Notes: generated from the letters alone by a model not told the origin. A stretch of DNA of 7,565 nt from JBDHDH01 sp039591615 (GCA_039591615.1 JBDHDH010000150.1:1-7565); one strand, 5' to 3'; shown: positions 1 to 6,629, counted from the first letter of the stretch. Program-made: numbers and translations.

Positions 1-2
1 TG

Positions 3-119
3 GACGTCACCCCGACGGAGCTCAAGGTTTTATCGGCATTGGTGCCCAACCGCCGCCGGGTGCTGAGCCGGCAGGAGATCACGGATGAGGTGTGGAGACG
101 CTTTGTCAGGATCCCATGA
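3..119 (+). CDS. C-terminal fragment of an OmpR/PhoB-type winged-helix DNA-binding protein (5' end outside window)
   Basis: Reading from base 3, the frame gives DVTPTELKVLSALVPNRRRV followed by LSRQEITDEVW and then RRFVRIP before TGA at 117-119. The pattern (TPTE, a run of hydrophobic positions, RVLSR, then EVW) matches the Trans_reg_C winged-helix family, where the first part packs against the DNA-recognition helix. The gene enters from the left edge, so its N-terminal domains (receiver, sensor or propeller) cannot be seen. In the family, the EVW region is normally followed by about 16 residues and then the recognition helix with an RRLRRKL-like motif and a GY wing. These are absent before the stop, so the protein looks truncated. 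The 103 bases between this stop and the next gene carry possible remnants of the missing part. The family call is fairly safe; whether the gene is intact is not. Confidence 0.6.
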   Translation, partial: DVTPTELKVLSALVPNRRRVLSRQEITDEVWRRFVRIP

Positions 120-188
120 CGGAGGCTTCGCCGACGCTTCGCACGCTCACCGCGGCCCGACGATCCGACGAGGTCCGTGCGAGCCTAG
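120..188 (+). pseudogene. Possible decayed end of the winged-helix domain
   Basis: Directly after the TGA at 117-119, the same reading frame continues as RRLRRRFARSPRPDDPTRSV and then RA before TAG at 186-188. The winged-helix family normally has an RRLRRKL-type recognition helix, an acidic-proline turn, and an IRTVRG-type wing in this order. The likeness suggests that this stretch once belonged to the upstream gene, with roughly eight codons lost and two stops gained. The alternative is chance: arginine-rich translations are common in GC-rich DNA. Confidence 0.35.
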
Positions 189-210
189 CTTGGCGGTGAG
201 TTTGACCACA

Positions 211-216
211 GAGGGT
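211..216 (+). promoter_or_regulatory. Ribosome binding site of the TPR-PD40 gene
   Basis: GAGGGT lies six bases before the ATG at 223. It supports this start over the in-frame ATG at 85, which lies inside the upstream coding fragment and would put a non-signal leader of 46 residues ahead of a clear signal peptide. Confidence 0.6.
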
Positions 217-222
217 ATCGAA

Positions 223-2433
223 ATGTCGTACAAGAGAATCGCTTCGCTGCTCATGGCGCTGACGCTGGTCGCGATCGCGGCCACGTCATCCGCGGCCGCG
301 CAACAGCGCGAGGCCGAGGTGGCGCTCCAGCGGGCAATGCATGTGGAGCATGTTGAAGGTGATCTCGAGCGCGCGATTCAGCTCTATCGAGACATCGTGG
401 CGCAGCATGGTGACGTACGGAACGCTGCAGCCAAAGCGCTGCTGCGCCTGGGGTCGTGCTACGAGAAGCTGGGAAGCAGTGAAGCTGAGCGGGCGTATCG
501 ACGGCTGGTGCAGGAGTACGCCGACCAGCAAGACGTCGTGGTGCTGGCACGATCGCGGTTGGCGGCTCTGCAGCGGGCAGCTCGGGCGGCGGAAGAGGAG
601 AACATCACGACACGACAGGTGTGGCTGGATCGATCGGGCGGTACGGAGCCGTTCGCCCCTACTCCGGACGGTCGTCACCTCCTATTTGTGGATTGGGGCT
701 CCTGGTCGTCGAAACGCTCGGTGGGAGTCGGCGATCTAGCAGTCCAAGACCTCACAACCGGAGAAAGCCGTCTCCTGACCAACGAGGCGAAACAAGACGA
801 TCCGCAACAGTGGGTTTGGGGTGCATCCGTCTCTCCTGACGGTGGTACCGCCGCCTATCTGTGGACTGAAGGAAGCACGGGTTCACTCCGCTTGATCGGG
901 GTCGATGGCTCGAATCCTCGGGTGCTGTACCGCGAGGAGGGATGTGGGTTCGCGTCTGTACCTGCTTGGACACATGACAGCAACCATCTTGTTGCCCCCC
1001 ACATGTGCGCGGGTTCAGACGAACTACTGCTCATCTCGATCGAGGACGGCATCGCTCGGCGCATTGCGGCCGCGGCGTCGTTGGCAGCTTGGGGGCCGGT
1101 GTCGGTTTCACCGGATGATCGCTATGCCGCGCTCGAAGTGGCAGGCGGAGACGACGGCGACAGCCGGGATATTTGGCTCGTCGCGCTCGACAAGGACGAT
1201 GCCGTTCCGCTGATCCAACATCCCTCGGACGACAGGCTCGTCGGGTGGGTGCCGGGCACGAAGGACATGCTGTTCCTCAGCGATCGGGACGGCCGATGGG
1301 ATCTCTGGAGTCTCAGGGGTGCGGGCCCCGGTGCGGAAGGTCCGCCGAGGTTAGTGCGGCGAAACGTGGGTCGCGTCACCATGGGCGGGTGGTCGCCGCT
1401 GGGGTTCACGAGCGACGGCGCGCTCTTCTACCACGTCTTCACCCGCAGGAACTCCCTGAGCGTCGCGTCGTTCGATCTGACCACCGGAAGCGCGGACGAA
1501 GAGTCAGCGGTGTCTATCTTGGGGTTCAATCGATGGGCCACGTGGTCGCCGGATGGCGAGTACCTGGCCTTTGTGAGGGACGAGGAGCGGCCGACCGGCT
1601 ATCACAGGCCGCTTCGCGTGCGGCACCTTGCCAGCGGGGCGGAGCGCGAACTGGCTCCCCAGCTGCAAGCCCAATGGCCAAAGTGGTCACCGGACGGGCG
1701 GTCCATTCTCATGAATGGTTGGGACGATCAGAGCGCCGACTACCACGGAGGGCTCTATCTGGTCGATGTGGAGAGTGGTGAACCTTTCCCGGTGCTCGAG
1801 CGAAAGGGGAACGAGGCACCCGATGCAATGCCTAGCGGGGCGCTCGGGTGGTGGTACGGGATTGCGGCCGTCTGGGCACCCGGCGGTGAGGCGGTCATTT
1901 ACTCACGGTACTACGGCAACCTGAGGGAGGGGCGCTTGGTGTGGCGGGAACTCGAATCCGGCCGCGAGAAGCTGCTCTACCGTGATTCCCTGTTGGCGAC
2001 GAGGCTGCTTGCGCTTTCGCCGGACGGCCATCAGCTGGTCTTCGGCGTCCGCGATTCATTAGGGGACTTCGGCGGGAGCGTGGCACCCATCAATACGGGC
2101 GGGCGCCTGATGATCCTCGATCTCGAGGACGGTGCGATACACGAGCTGTATGCCATCCATGAGCCGGGGTACGTGGAAAGCCTCCAGTGGACACCTGACG
2201 GCGAGTACGTCCTGTTCTCGAGGGGGGAGGAGCCAGATCCGCACACTGGAGTGTGGCGTGTGTCGGCCGACGGTGGCGAGGCCGAGGAACTCTGGACCTT
2301 CGGAGCTGGCTCGGATCTCGGACGATTCGCTCTGAGCCCCGATGGTCGGCGGGTGGCGTACGATGTCTCTTCGCAGGAGTTCGAAGTCTGGGTGATGGAG
2401 AACCTGAAGGAGGTGTTGGGGCGCGAGCGATAG
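223..2433 (+). CDS. Exported TPR plus PD40 beta-propeller protein (TolB-like)
   Basis: The product has 736 residues. Residues 1-26 form a signal peptide (MSYKRIASLLMALTLVAIAA, then TSSAAA before QQ), so the protein is probably periplasmic or cell-surface. Residues about 33-118 look like TPR helices (GDLERAIQLYRDIV, LGSCYEKLG, AERAYRRLVQEY), a protein-binding scaffold. The rest is a WD40-like propeller of the PD40/TolB kind, with SPDG-type turns near residues 147, 204, 296, 442, 489, 599, 657 and 705, several as WSPDG followed by a strand. It ends in WVMENLKEVLGRER, a plausible blade end. No catalytic domain such as a peptidase or kinase is visible, so it is probably a binding or scaffold protein. 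The preceding fragment is a winged-helix gene; the next gene is convergent, so this is likely a single-gene unit. The architecture is clear, but the ligand and role are unknown. It should not be named tolB: the N-terminal domain differs and no pal/tol genes are nearby. Confidence 0.88.
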   Translation: MSYKRIASLLMALTLVAIAATSSAAAQQREAEVALQRAMHVEHVEGDLERAIQLYRDIVAQHGDVRNAAAKALLRLGSCYEKLGSSEAERAYRRLVQEYADQQDVVVLARSRLAALQRAARAAEEENITTRQVWLDRSGGTEPFAPTPDGRHLLFVDWGSWSSKRSVGVGDLAVQDLTTGESRLLTNEAKQDDPQQWVWGASVSPDGGTAAYLWTEGSTGSLRLIGVDGSNPRVLYREEGCGFASVPAWTHDSNHLVAPHMCAGSDELLLISIEDGIARRIAAAASLAAWGPVSVSPDDRYAALEVAGGDDGDSRDIWLVALDKDDAVPLIQHPSDDRLVGWVPGTKDMLFLSDRDGRWDLWSLRGAGPGAEGPPRLVRRNVGRVTMGGWSPLGFTSDGALFYHVFTRRNSLSVASFDLTTGSADEESAVSILGFNRWATWSPDGEYLAFVRDEERPTGYHRPLRVRHLASGAERELAPQLQAQWPKWSPDGRSILMNGWDDQSADYHGGLYLVDVESGEPFPVLERKGNEAPDAMPSGALGWWYGIAAVWAPGGEAVIYSRYYGNLREGRLVWRELESGREKLLYRDSLLATRLLALSPDGHQLVFGVRDSLGDFGGSVAPINTGGRLMILDLEDGAIHELYAIHEPGYVESLQWTPDGEYVLFSRGEEPDPHTGVWRVSADGGEAEELWTFGAGSDLGRFALSPDGRRVAYDVSSQEFEVWVMENLKEVLGRER

Positions 2434-2517
2434 ATAGTCACAGTAGAGCTCAATATCGGTGTTGGGAGAGCACGTTGTCGTCCAGGCAATCTGGAGGGCA
2501 CCGGCAAGAGGAAGCTG

Positions 2518-2535
2518 GGGCTCGCGATTGAGCCC
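2518..2535. terminator. GC hairpin in the convergent gap, possible terminator
   Basis: GGGCTC, a six-base loop (GCGATT) and GAGCCC form a perfect six-base-pair stem 84 bases after the TPR-PD40 stop. There is no T run on either strand, so an intrinsic terminator is only a possibility. The placement between two converging genes is what makes it worth noting. Confidence 0.3.
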
Positions 2536-2620
2536 GACGCGCAGGGATTCACCCGCTACATATGGCATCACTTGATCGAGGACTTCGTCGGCTTCACCCG
2601 GTCGATCAATATCCGGATCT

Positions 2621-2638
2621 CGGGTTCACGCAGACCCG
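2621..2638 (-). terminator. Hairpin just after the deacetylase stop, possible terminator
   Basis: CGGGT and ACCCG are separated by eight bases, and the hairpin begins three bases beyond the minus-strand stop codon at 2642-2644. The stem is short and no T run follows, so support is weak. An eight-base palindrome, ATCCGGAT, lies next to it at 2611-2618. Confidence 0.27.
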
Positions 2639-2641
2639 CAT

Positions 2642-3517
2642 TCAGGGCTGCGGTGGGTCCCAGCCTAGGCGGACCCGCTCGGCGCGGACGTGCTTCATGA
2701 CGGCCAAGAACGTGCCGGTCCAGAGGCGGTCGCGGTTTTCATCCAAAAAGCGGAGCACCTGACGGTGGGCCTCGCGCGACACGTTGAGGCTGTGGCCTCC
2801 GCCCACGCCGTGGAACATGATGACGGCCATCCCGCCGGCGCGGGCCGCCCGTTCGATGTAGGCGATCATCTCGTCCCCGGAGACGTCGATGACCATCCAA
2901 CTGGGGACGCGGTAGAGGTCGAGCTCCCGCATGTTGGTGACGGGACCGTCGCGGCCGTCGGGCACGGGAGTAAAAAATGGGTCGCGCCCAGCGCGGGCGG
3001 CGGGAAAGAGGGGTTTGATGGCGTCCACGTACGAGTCACCGCCGCCCGTCACTTCGTCTGTGCAGGTATAGGCGTACGTGCGCTCGCGCCGGCCGTCCAG
3101 GGCGGTGAAGAGAATGTTGGCGACGCGGAGCTCATCGGCCATCTGGCGGACGGTATACGCCTCGAGGGCGCGCTCCGGCCAGAGCCACTCGCGCACCACG
3201 CCGTCGGGCAACACGCGCGTGCAGGGGTGGTTGAGCGAGTGGTTGCCGATCTCATGGCCGCGGCGGGCCAAGTCACGCCATTCGTCCATGCGGTTCCACA
3301 CCGACTGTGACCCGCCGGTAACGTAGAACGTCCCGCGCAGGGCCGCCGCGTCCAGGTCGGGGGCGGCATGGTCCAAGTGGACGTCCACTCCGTCGTCGTA
3401 CGTCAGGGAGACCGCCGCCTCGCGCTCGCCCGGCCACTGAAAGCCGTCCTGTTGGGCGGACGTCGTGGCGACGAAGATCATCAGTTGACACAATATCAGC
3501 CAGCCCGCGTTGCGCAT
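2642..3517 (-). CDS. Exported NodB-type polysaccharide deacetylase family protein (CE4-like)
   Basis: The product has 291 residues. It starts with a signal peptide (MRNAGWLILCQLMIFVATTS, then AQQ), so it is predicted to act outside the cytoplasm. NodB/CE4 enzymes use a metal ion to remove N- or O-acetyl groups from polysaccharides such as peptidoglycan, chitin or xylan. Visible motifs are TYDDG at residues 39-43 (catalytic base and metal-binding Asp), HSLNHP at 93-98 (the two metal-binding His), and MFHGVGGGHS at 234-243 (late motif with a conserved His). The region that usually carries the Arg motif reads RTYAYTC near 146-152 and FPAARAGR near 171-178, which is unlike the common RxPY form. 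The start at 3517 is chosen over an upstream in-frame ATG at 3592 because it has a strong ribosome site and opens directly into the signal peptide. It converges with the TPR-PD40 gene and diverges from the permease. The substrate cannot be told from sequence. Confidence 0.85.
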   Translation of the reverse strand: MRNAGWLILCQLMIFVATTSAQQDGFQWPGEREAAVSLTYDDGVDVHLDHAAPDLDAAALRGTFYVTGGSQSVWNRMDEWRDLARRGHEIGNHSLNHPCTRVLPDGVVREWLWPERALEAYTVRQMADELRVANILFTALDGRRERTYAYTCTDEVTGGGDSYVDAIKPLFPAARAGRDPFFTPVPDGRDGPVTNMRELDLYRVPSWMVIDVSGDEMIAYIERAARAGGMAVIMFHGVGGGHSLNVSREAHRQVLRFLDENRDRLWTGTFLAVMKHVRAERVRLGWDPPQP

Positions 3518-3525
3518 CGCGTATT

Positions 3526-3532
3526 CCTCCCC
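3526..3532 (-). promoter_or_regulatory. Ribosome binding site of the deacetylase gene
   Basis: On the minus strand GGGGAGG sits eight bases before the ATG at 3517-3515. It decides this start against the ATG at 3592, which would add 25 residues ahead of the signal peptide. Confidence 0.65.
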
Positions 3533-3564
3533 GCACCGTGAGATTTTCGCGTACTCGTCTGCGC

Positions 3565-3592
3565 AACATACACTTTCGGGGCACCCGCCCAA
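3565..3592 (-). promoter_or_regulatory. Weak promoter candidate for the deacetylase
   Basis: Read on the minus strand, TTGGGC (complement of 3587-3592) is followed after 16 bases by TATGTT (complement of 3565-3570). These match three of six and four of six bases of the sigma-70 -35 and -10 consensus. The predicted transcript would start about 40 bases before the ATG. This is only a pattern match. Confidence 0.25.
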
Positions 3593-3730
3593 CCCCGCCG
3601 GAGCGCCGGCTCGGGAGCGACGAAACCAGGTTCCGGCACATCCGTAGATCCTGACGGAGGATTACTCACGTCTTGTGCCTCATCAGGCCCAAGCCCATAG
3701 CAATCGTTCGCGCTACTGACACAGACCGCC

Positions 3731-3735
3731 AGGAG
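3731..3735 (+). promoter_or_regulatory. Ribosome binding site of the permease gene
   Basis: AGGAG lies six bases before the ATG at 3742. A TTG at 3673, in the same frame, has GGAGG at 3656-3660, twelve bases upstream. The ATG is preferred because it gives the usual short cytoplasmic start (MSADVGQDIRYALRLL) of this permease family. Confidence 0.6.
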
Positions 3736-3741
3736 CTACCC

Positions 3742-6219
3742 ATGAGCGCCGACGTCGGTCAGGATATCCGCTACGCCCTCCGTCTCCTCGTCAAGAGCCC
3801 CGGCTTCACCGCCGTCGCCGTGCTCTCCCTCGCCCTGGGCATCGGTGCCAACACCACCATCTTCACCGGCGTCAAAGCTGTGTTCCTGAACCCCATCCCC
3901 GGCGTCCACGAGCCCGCTCGCGTCGTCGGCATCTACACCACCGACGACCGCTTCAGCGAGGCCAACGCCCGCCGGGTCCCGATGTCACCGCTCAACTTCC
4001 GGGACCTCCGCGAGCAAAACACCACCGTCCGGGACATGACCGCCCTGCTCCCGCTGCCGGCCACCATGCTCGTCGACGGCACCCCTGAACAGGTCAACGT
4101 CCAGATCACCAGCGCCAGCTACTTCGACGTCCTGGGCGTCGAAGCCGCCCGCGGCCGCACCTTCCTCTCCGAGGAAGACCAGGGCAAGGGCGGCTACCCC
4201 GTCGCGGTCGTGAGCCACGCCTTCTGGACCACCGCCCTCGCCGGCGACCCCCAGGTCATCGGCCGCACCGTCACCCTCAACGCCTATCCGTTCACCGTCG
4301 TCGGCGTCACCCCACCCGGCTTCAAGGGCACCTTCGCCTTCTCCGACCCGGAGCAGATCTGGATCCCCCTCAGCATGCGCGACCAGCTCGTGCCCGCCCA
4401 GTTCCGCTCGTTCTTCGAGGAACGCCGGCCCCTGATCTTCCAGGTCTACGGACGCCTCGCCCGCGAAACCACCCTCGAGCAGGCACGCGCCGACCTCGAG
4501 GTCATCGGCACCCGGCTCGCCACCCAGTACCCGGCGGACAACGAGGGACGCAGCGTCGACATCGCCCCGCTCGCCGACGGCGTCCTCGGCATCGACCAGC
4601 GCCAGACCCTCACCCGCGGCGGTGCCGTCGTCATGGGAATCGTGGGCCTGGTGCTGCTCATCGCCTGCCTCAACCTCGCCAACCTGCTCCTCGCCCGCGG
4701 CATCGCCCGCAACAAGGAGATCGGGATCCGCATCGCCCTCGGCGCGGGCCGCAAGCGCCTCATCCGCCAACTCATGACCGAGAGCCTCACGCTTGCCACC
4801 CTGGGCGGGGCCGTGGGACTCCTATTCGCCTACTGGGGCACCAGGGTCCTGTGGGGGCTCCGGCCGCCCGGCCTGGGCGCCAACACACTCGATCTCTCCA
4901 TGGACCACCGCGTCTTCCTGTTCACGCTCGCCATCGCGATCGCGACCGGCGTCCTGCTCGGCGCGCTCCCCGCCCTCAAAGGATCCAACCCCGACCTCGC
5001 CGACACGCTCAAGGAAGGAAGCCGCCAGAACACCGCGGGGTTTCATCGCACGCCACTGGGCAAGGTGCTCGTCGTGGCCGAGGTGGCCCTCGCCGTGGTC
5101 GCCCTGGTGGGAGCCGGCCTGTTCGTGCGCAGCATGCAACAGGCCCTGGCCGTGGATCCGGGCTTCGAGTCGCGGCAGTTGTTCGTGGTCGCCATGAACA
5201 CGACACCGCGCGAGTACACCCCCGAGCAGGGCCGCCAGTTCTACGCCCGCGTGCTCGAGCGCGCCAGAGGCGTGGCGGGCGTCGAGGCCGCCACCATCGC
5301 GTCGAACTTTCCAATCGGCGGCGGTTTCCAGCGCACCGTGATTCCCCAAGGGAGCGAGTTCGATCCGGACCGCCAGGGCCTCCTGTCGCAGACCAACATC
5401 GTGACGCCGGGGTACTTCGAGACCGTGCGCATCCCGCTCACTCATGGACGGGTCCTGGCCGAGTCGGATCGCGAGGACGCGCCCCTGGTGGCCGTGGTCA
5501 ACGAGGCGATGGCGCACCGCTACTGGCCGGGCGAAGAGCCGCTCGGCAAGCGGTTCCGCTTCATCGATGAGCCCGACGGGTGGCGCGAGGTCGTGGCCCT
5601 GGTGCGCAACACCACCATTACGCAGATCGGCGAGACCCCCCAGCCGGTGGTGTACCTGCCGCTGGCCCAGAACTTCACCCCGTTTGCCACGCTCCAGGTG
5701 CGCACCGCCGGCGACCCCCGGTCCGTGATGGCGACCGTGAACCGCGAGGTGCAGACGCTCGATCCGGAGCTGGCGCTCACCAACCTGAACACCATCGGCG
5801 AGATCCTGGACGGTGCCGTGTGGCCGCGGCGCATCGCGGCGATTCTCCTGAGCATCTTCGCCGTGCTCGCCCTGGTGCTGGCCGCCATCGGGATCTACGG
5901 CGTGATGTCGTACTCCACCAACCAGCGATTGCGGGAGATCGGGATCCGCATGGCCATCGGTGCCAAGACCGGCGACATCCTCAGGCTCGTCTTGGGTCAG
6001 GGGCTCGCCATCACGATCATCGGGCTGGCCATCGGGCTGGGTGGCGCGTTCGCGCTGGGGCGGTTCGTGTCGAGCCTGCTGTTCGGCGTGACCGGCTTCG
6101 ATCCGGTGACGTTCTTCGGTGTGGCGTTCGTGCTCGTCGCGGTGGCGCTGCTCGCGGTCTACGTCCCCGCCCGCCGCGCGATGCGGGTCGATCCGATGGT
6201 CGCGTTTCGGGCCGAGTAG
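3742..6219 (+). CDS. ADOP-type ABC transporter permease (duplicated MacB/FtsX halves)
   Basis: The product has 825 residues and the layout of Acidobacterial duplicated orphan permeases. The first half has an N-terminal membrane segment (about 22-41), a periplasmic MacB_PCD-like domain (about 48-270) and an FtsX core with segments near 295-318, 348-372 and 391-412. The second half repeats this: a segment at 442-462, a second periplasmic domain (about 475-685), and segments near 701-724, 754-776 and 789-810. The cytoplasmic coupling motif occurs twice, EIGIRIALGA at 326 and EIGIRMAIGA at 732. MacB-like permeases are mechanotransmitters or exporters that need a separate ATPase, and none is encoded here. 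A PadR-like regulator, often seen beside this family, is also absent. It is divergent from the deacetylase across 224 bases. Codon choice changes sharply near residue 434. The family call is strong; the cargo is unknown. Confidence 0.92.
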   Translation: MSADVGQDIRYALRLLVKSPGFTAVAVLSLALGIGANTTIFTGVKAVFLNPIPGVHEPARVVGIYTTDDRFSEANARRVPMSPLNFRDLREQNTTVRDMTALLPLPATMLVDGTPEQVNVQITSASYFDVLGVEAARGRTFLSEEDQGKGGYPVAVVSHAFWTTALAGDPQVIGRTVTLNAYPFTVVGVTPPGFKGTFAFSDPEQIWIPLSMRDQLVPAQFRSFFEERRPLIFQVYGRLARETTLEQARADLEVIGTRLATQYPADNEGRSVDIAPLADGVLGIDQRQTLTRGGAVVMGIVGLVLLIACLNLANLLLARGIARNKEIGIRIALGAGRKRLIRQLMTESLTLATLGGAVGLLFAYWGTRVLWGLRPPGLGANTLDLSMDHRVFLFTLAIAIATGVLLGALPALKGSNPDLADTLKEGSRQNTAGFHRTPLGKVLVVAEVALAVVALVGAGLFVRSMQQALAVDPGFESRQLFVVAMNTTPREYTPEQGRQFYARVLERARGVAGVEAATIASNFPIGGGFQRTVIPQGSEFDPDRQGLLSQTNIVTPGYFETVRIPLTHGRVLAESDREDAPLVAVVNEAMAHRYWPGEEPLGKRFRFIDEPDGWREVVALVRNTTITQIGETPQPVVYLPLAQNFTPFATLQVRTAGDPRSVMATVNREVQTLDPELALTNLNTIGEILDGAVWPRRIAAILLSIFAVLALVLAAIGIYGVMSYSTNQRLREIGIRMAIGAKTGDILRLVLGQGLAITIIGLAIGLGGAFALGRFVSSLLFGVTGFDPVTFFGVAFVLVAVALLAVYVPARRAMRVDPMVAFRAE
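4717..4733 (+). repeat. First copy of a 17-base direct repeat in the permease
   Basis: GAGATCGGGATCCGCAT is identical to bases 5935-5951. Both encode EIGIR plus the next codon's first two bases, at the FtsX coupling helix in each half. It reflects the internal duplication of the permease and is not a mobile-element repeat. Confidence 0.8.
5935..5951 (+). repeat. Second copy of the 17-base direct repeat in the permease
   Basis: This is identical to bases 4717-4733 and lies at the equivalent point of the second half (residues 732-737). The flanking sequence differs, so the repeat marks a conserved functional motif. Confidence 0.8.
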
Positions 6220-6247
6220 GGGAGCGGGGGAATGCAGCACATGAGTT

Positions 6248-6275
6248 CCCACTTCAAGTGGGTGATCCGTCCCAC
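6248..6275 (+). terminator. Pair of competing hairpins downstream of the permease
   Basis: CCCACTT at 6248-6254 and AAGTGGG at 6256-6262 are exact inverted copies with one base between them; in practice a five-pair CCCAC/GTGGG stem with a five-base loop. The same GTGGG can instead pair with CCCAC at 6271-6275 across an eight-base loop. The element sits 28 bases after the permease stop. No T run follows, so it may be a terminator, an mRNA 3'-end stabiliser, or chance. Confidence 0.33.
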
Positions 6276-6582
6276 AAATCCGCCGCCGAGTTGAACAATC
6301 CGGCCACGAGTGTTGTCCGAGGTCCCGTCCCCGGCGTGGATCTCGCCCGCCGCGGTCGTGCTCGGGCCGACCACCGGGTGCCCCGCTGGTTGATGCGGCA
6401 GGCAAAGCTTCGAGAGCTGCCGGGCGTTCGAAAGTCGATCATCGTGCCCGCTTCTCAAGGGAAACCGGCCGATGTGACCAGGGCGACCCAGCCGGGGTAT
6501 CTATGGCGTGAGGGGTCAGCCTTCGCCGAGGCGCCCAACCGGCTCGATCGGCGAACGCGTCAGAACCTTCGCGCCCCACCCC

Positions 6583-6591
6583 TGGTATAAA
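6583..6591 (+). promoter_or_regulatory. Extended -10 promoter candidate for the lipoprotein gene
   Basis: TGGTATAAA reads as an extended -10 element (TG, one base, TATAAA) in otherwise GC-rich DNA. A second -10-like TATAGG follows at 6595-6600. No good -35 is visible, which is usual with an extended -10. Transcription from near 6598 would leave a leader of about 46 bases before the GTG at 6645, but only about 16 before the ATG at 6615. Confidence 0.45.
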
Positions 6592-6629
6592 ATGTATAGG
6601 TGGACTCAGTAAAGATGGCGTCTCGACAT

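Larger units (their letters stand above)
6220..6614. other. Intergenic stretch after the permease, no supported gene
   Basis: About 395 bases lie between the permease stop and the first possible start of the next gene. The stretch holds the hairpin pair at 6248-6275, an unexplained 65-codon open frame at 6393-6590 and an extended -10 promoter candidate at 6583-6591. I recognise no protein family, RNA gene or insertion sequence in it on either strand. Confidence 0.6.

Noticed and set aside
202..207. TTGACC as a -35 element for the TPR-PD40 gene
   Set aside because: A -10 at normal spacing would fall inside the coding region, and none is seen there.
85..222. Longer start for the TPR-PD40 gene at ATG 85
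   Set aside because: It overlaps the upstream coding fragment, lacks a ribosome site and would place 46 atypical residues before a clear signal peptide; ATG 223 has GAGGGT six bases upstream.
2690..3310. 206-codon plus-strand open frame opposite the deacetylase
   Set aside because: The minus strand carries a signal peptide, ribosome site and NodB motifs; the plus-strand translation shows no recognisable family.
3597..3610. GCCGG/CCGGC hairpin between the divergent genes
   Set aside because: A short GC stem with a four-base loop is expected by chance in such GC-rich DNA, and it has no link to a start or stop.
3673..3701. TTGTGC with CATAGC as a permease promoter
   Set aside because: Each hexamer matches only three of six consensus bases, no better than chance.
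3985..4770. 261-codon minus-strand open frame opposite the first half of the permease
   Set aside because: Its Gly/Glu/Asp/Ala-rich translation arises from the C-ending codons of the sense gene; no domain or membrane pattern is visible.
4822..6405. 527-codon minus-strand open frame opposite the permease
   Set aside because: Its composition (His, Arg, Gly, Asp and Glu runs) is that of an antisense shadow of a GC-rich gene; the plus strand encodes an unmistakable permease with membrane segments.
5580..6590. 336-codon plus-strand frame overlapping the permease end and the intergenic region
   Set aside because: Most of it lies in the wrong frame of the permease and is Arg/His/Gly-rich; only the last part after 6219 is unexplained and is reported separately.
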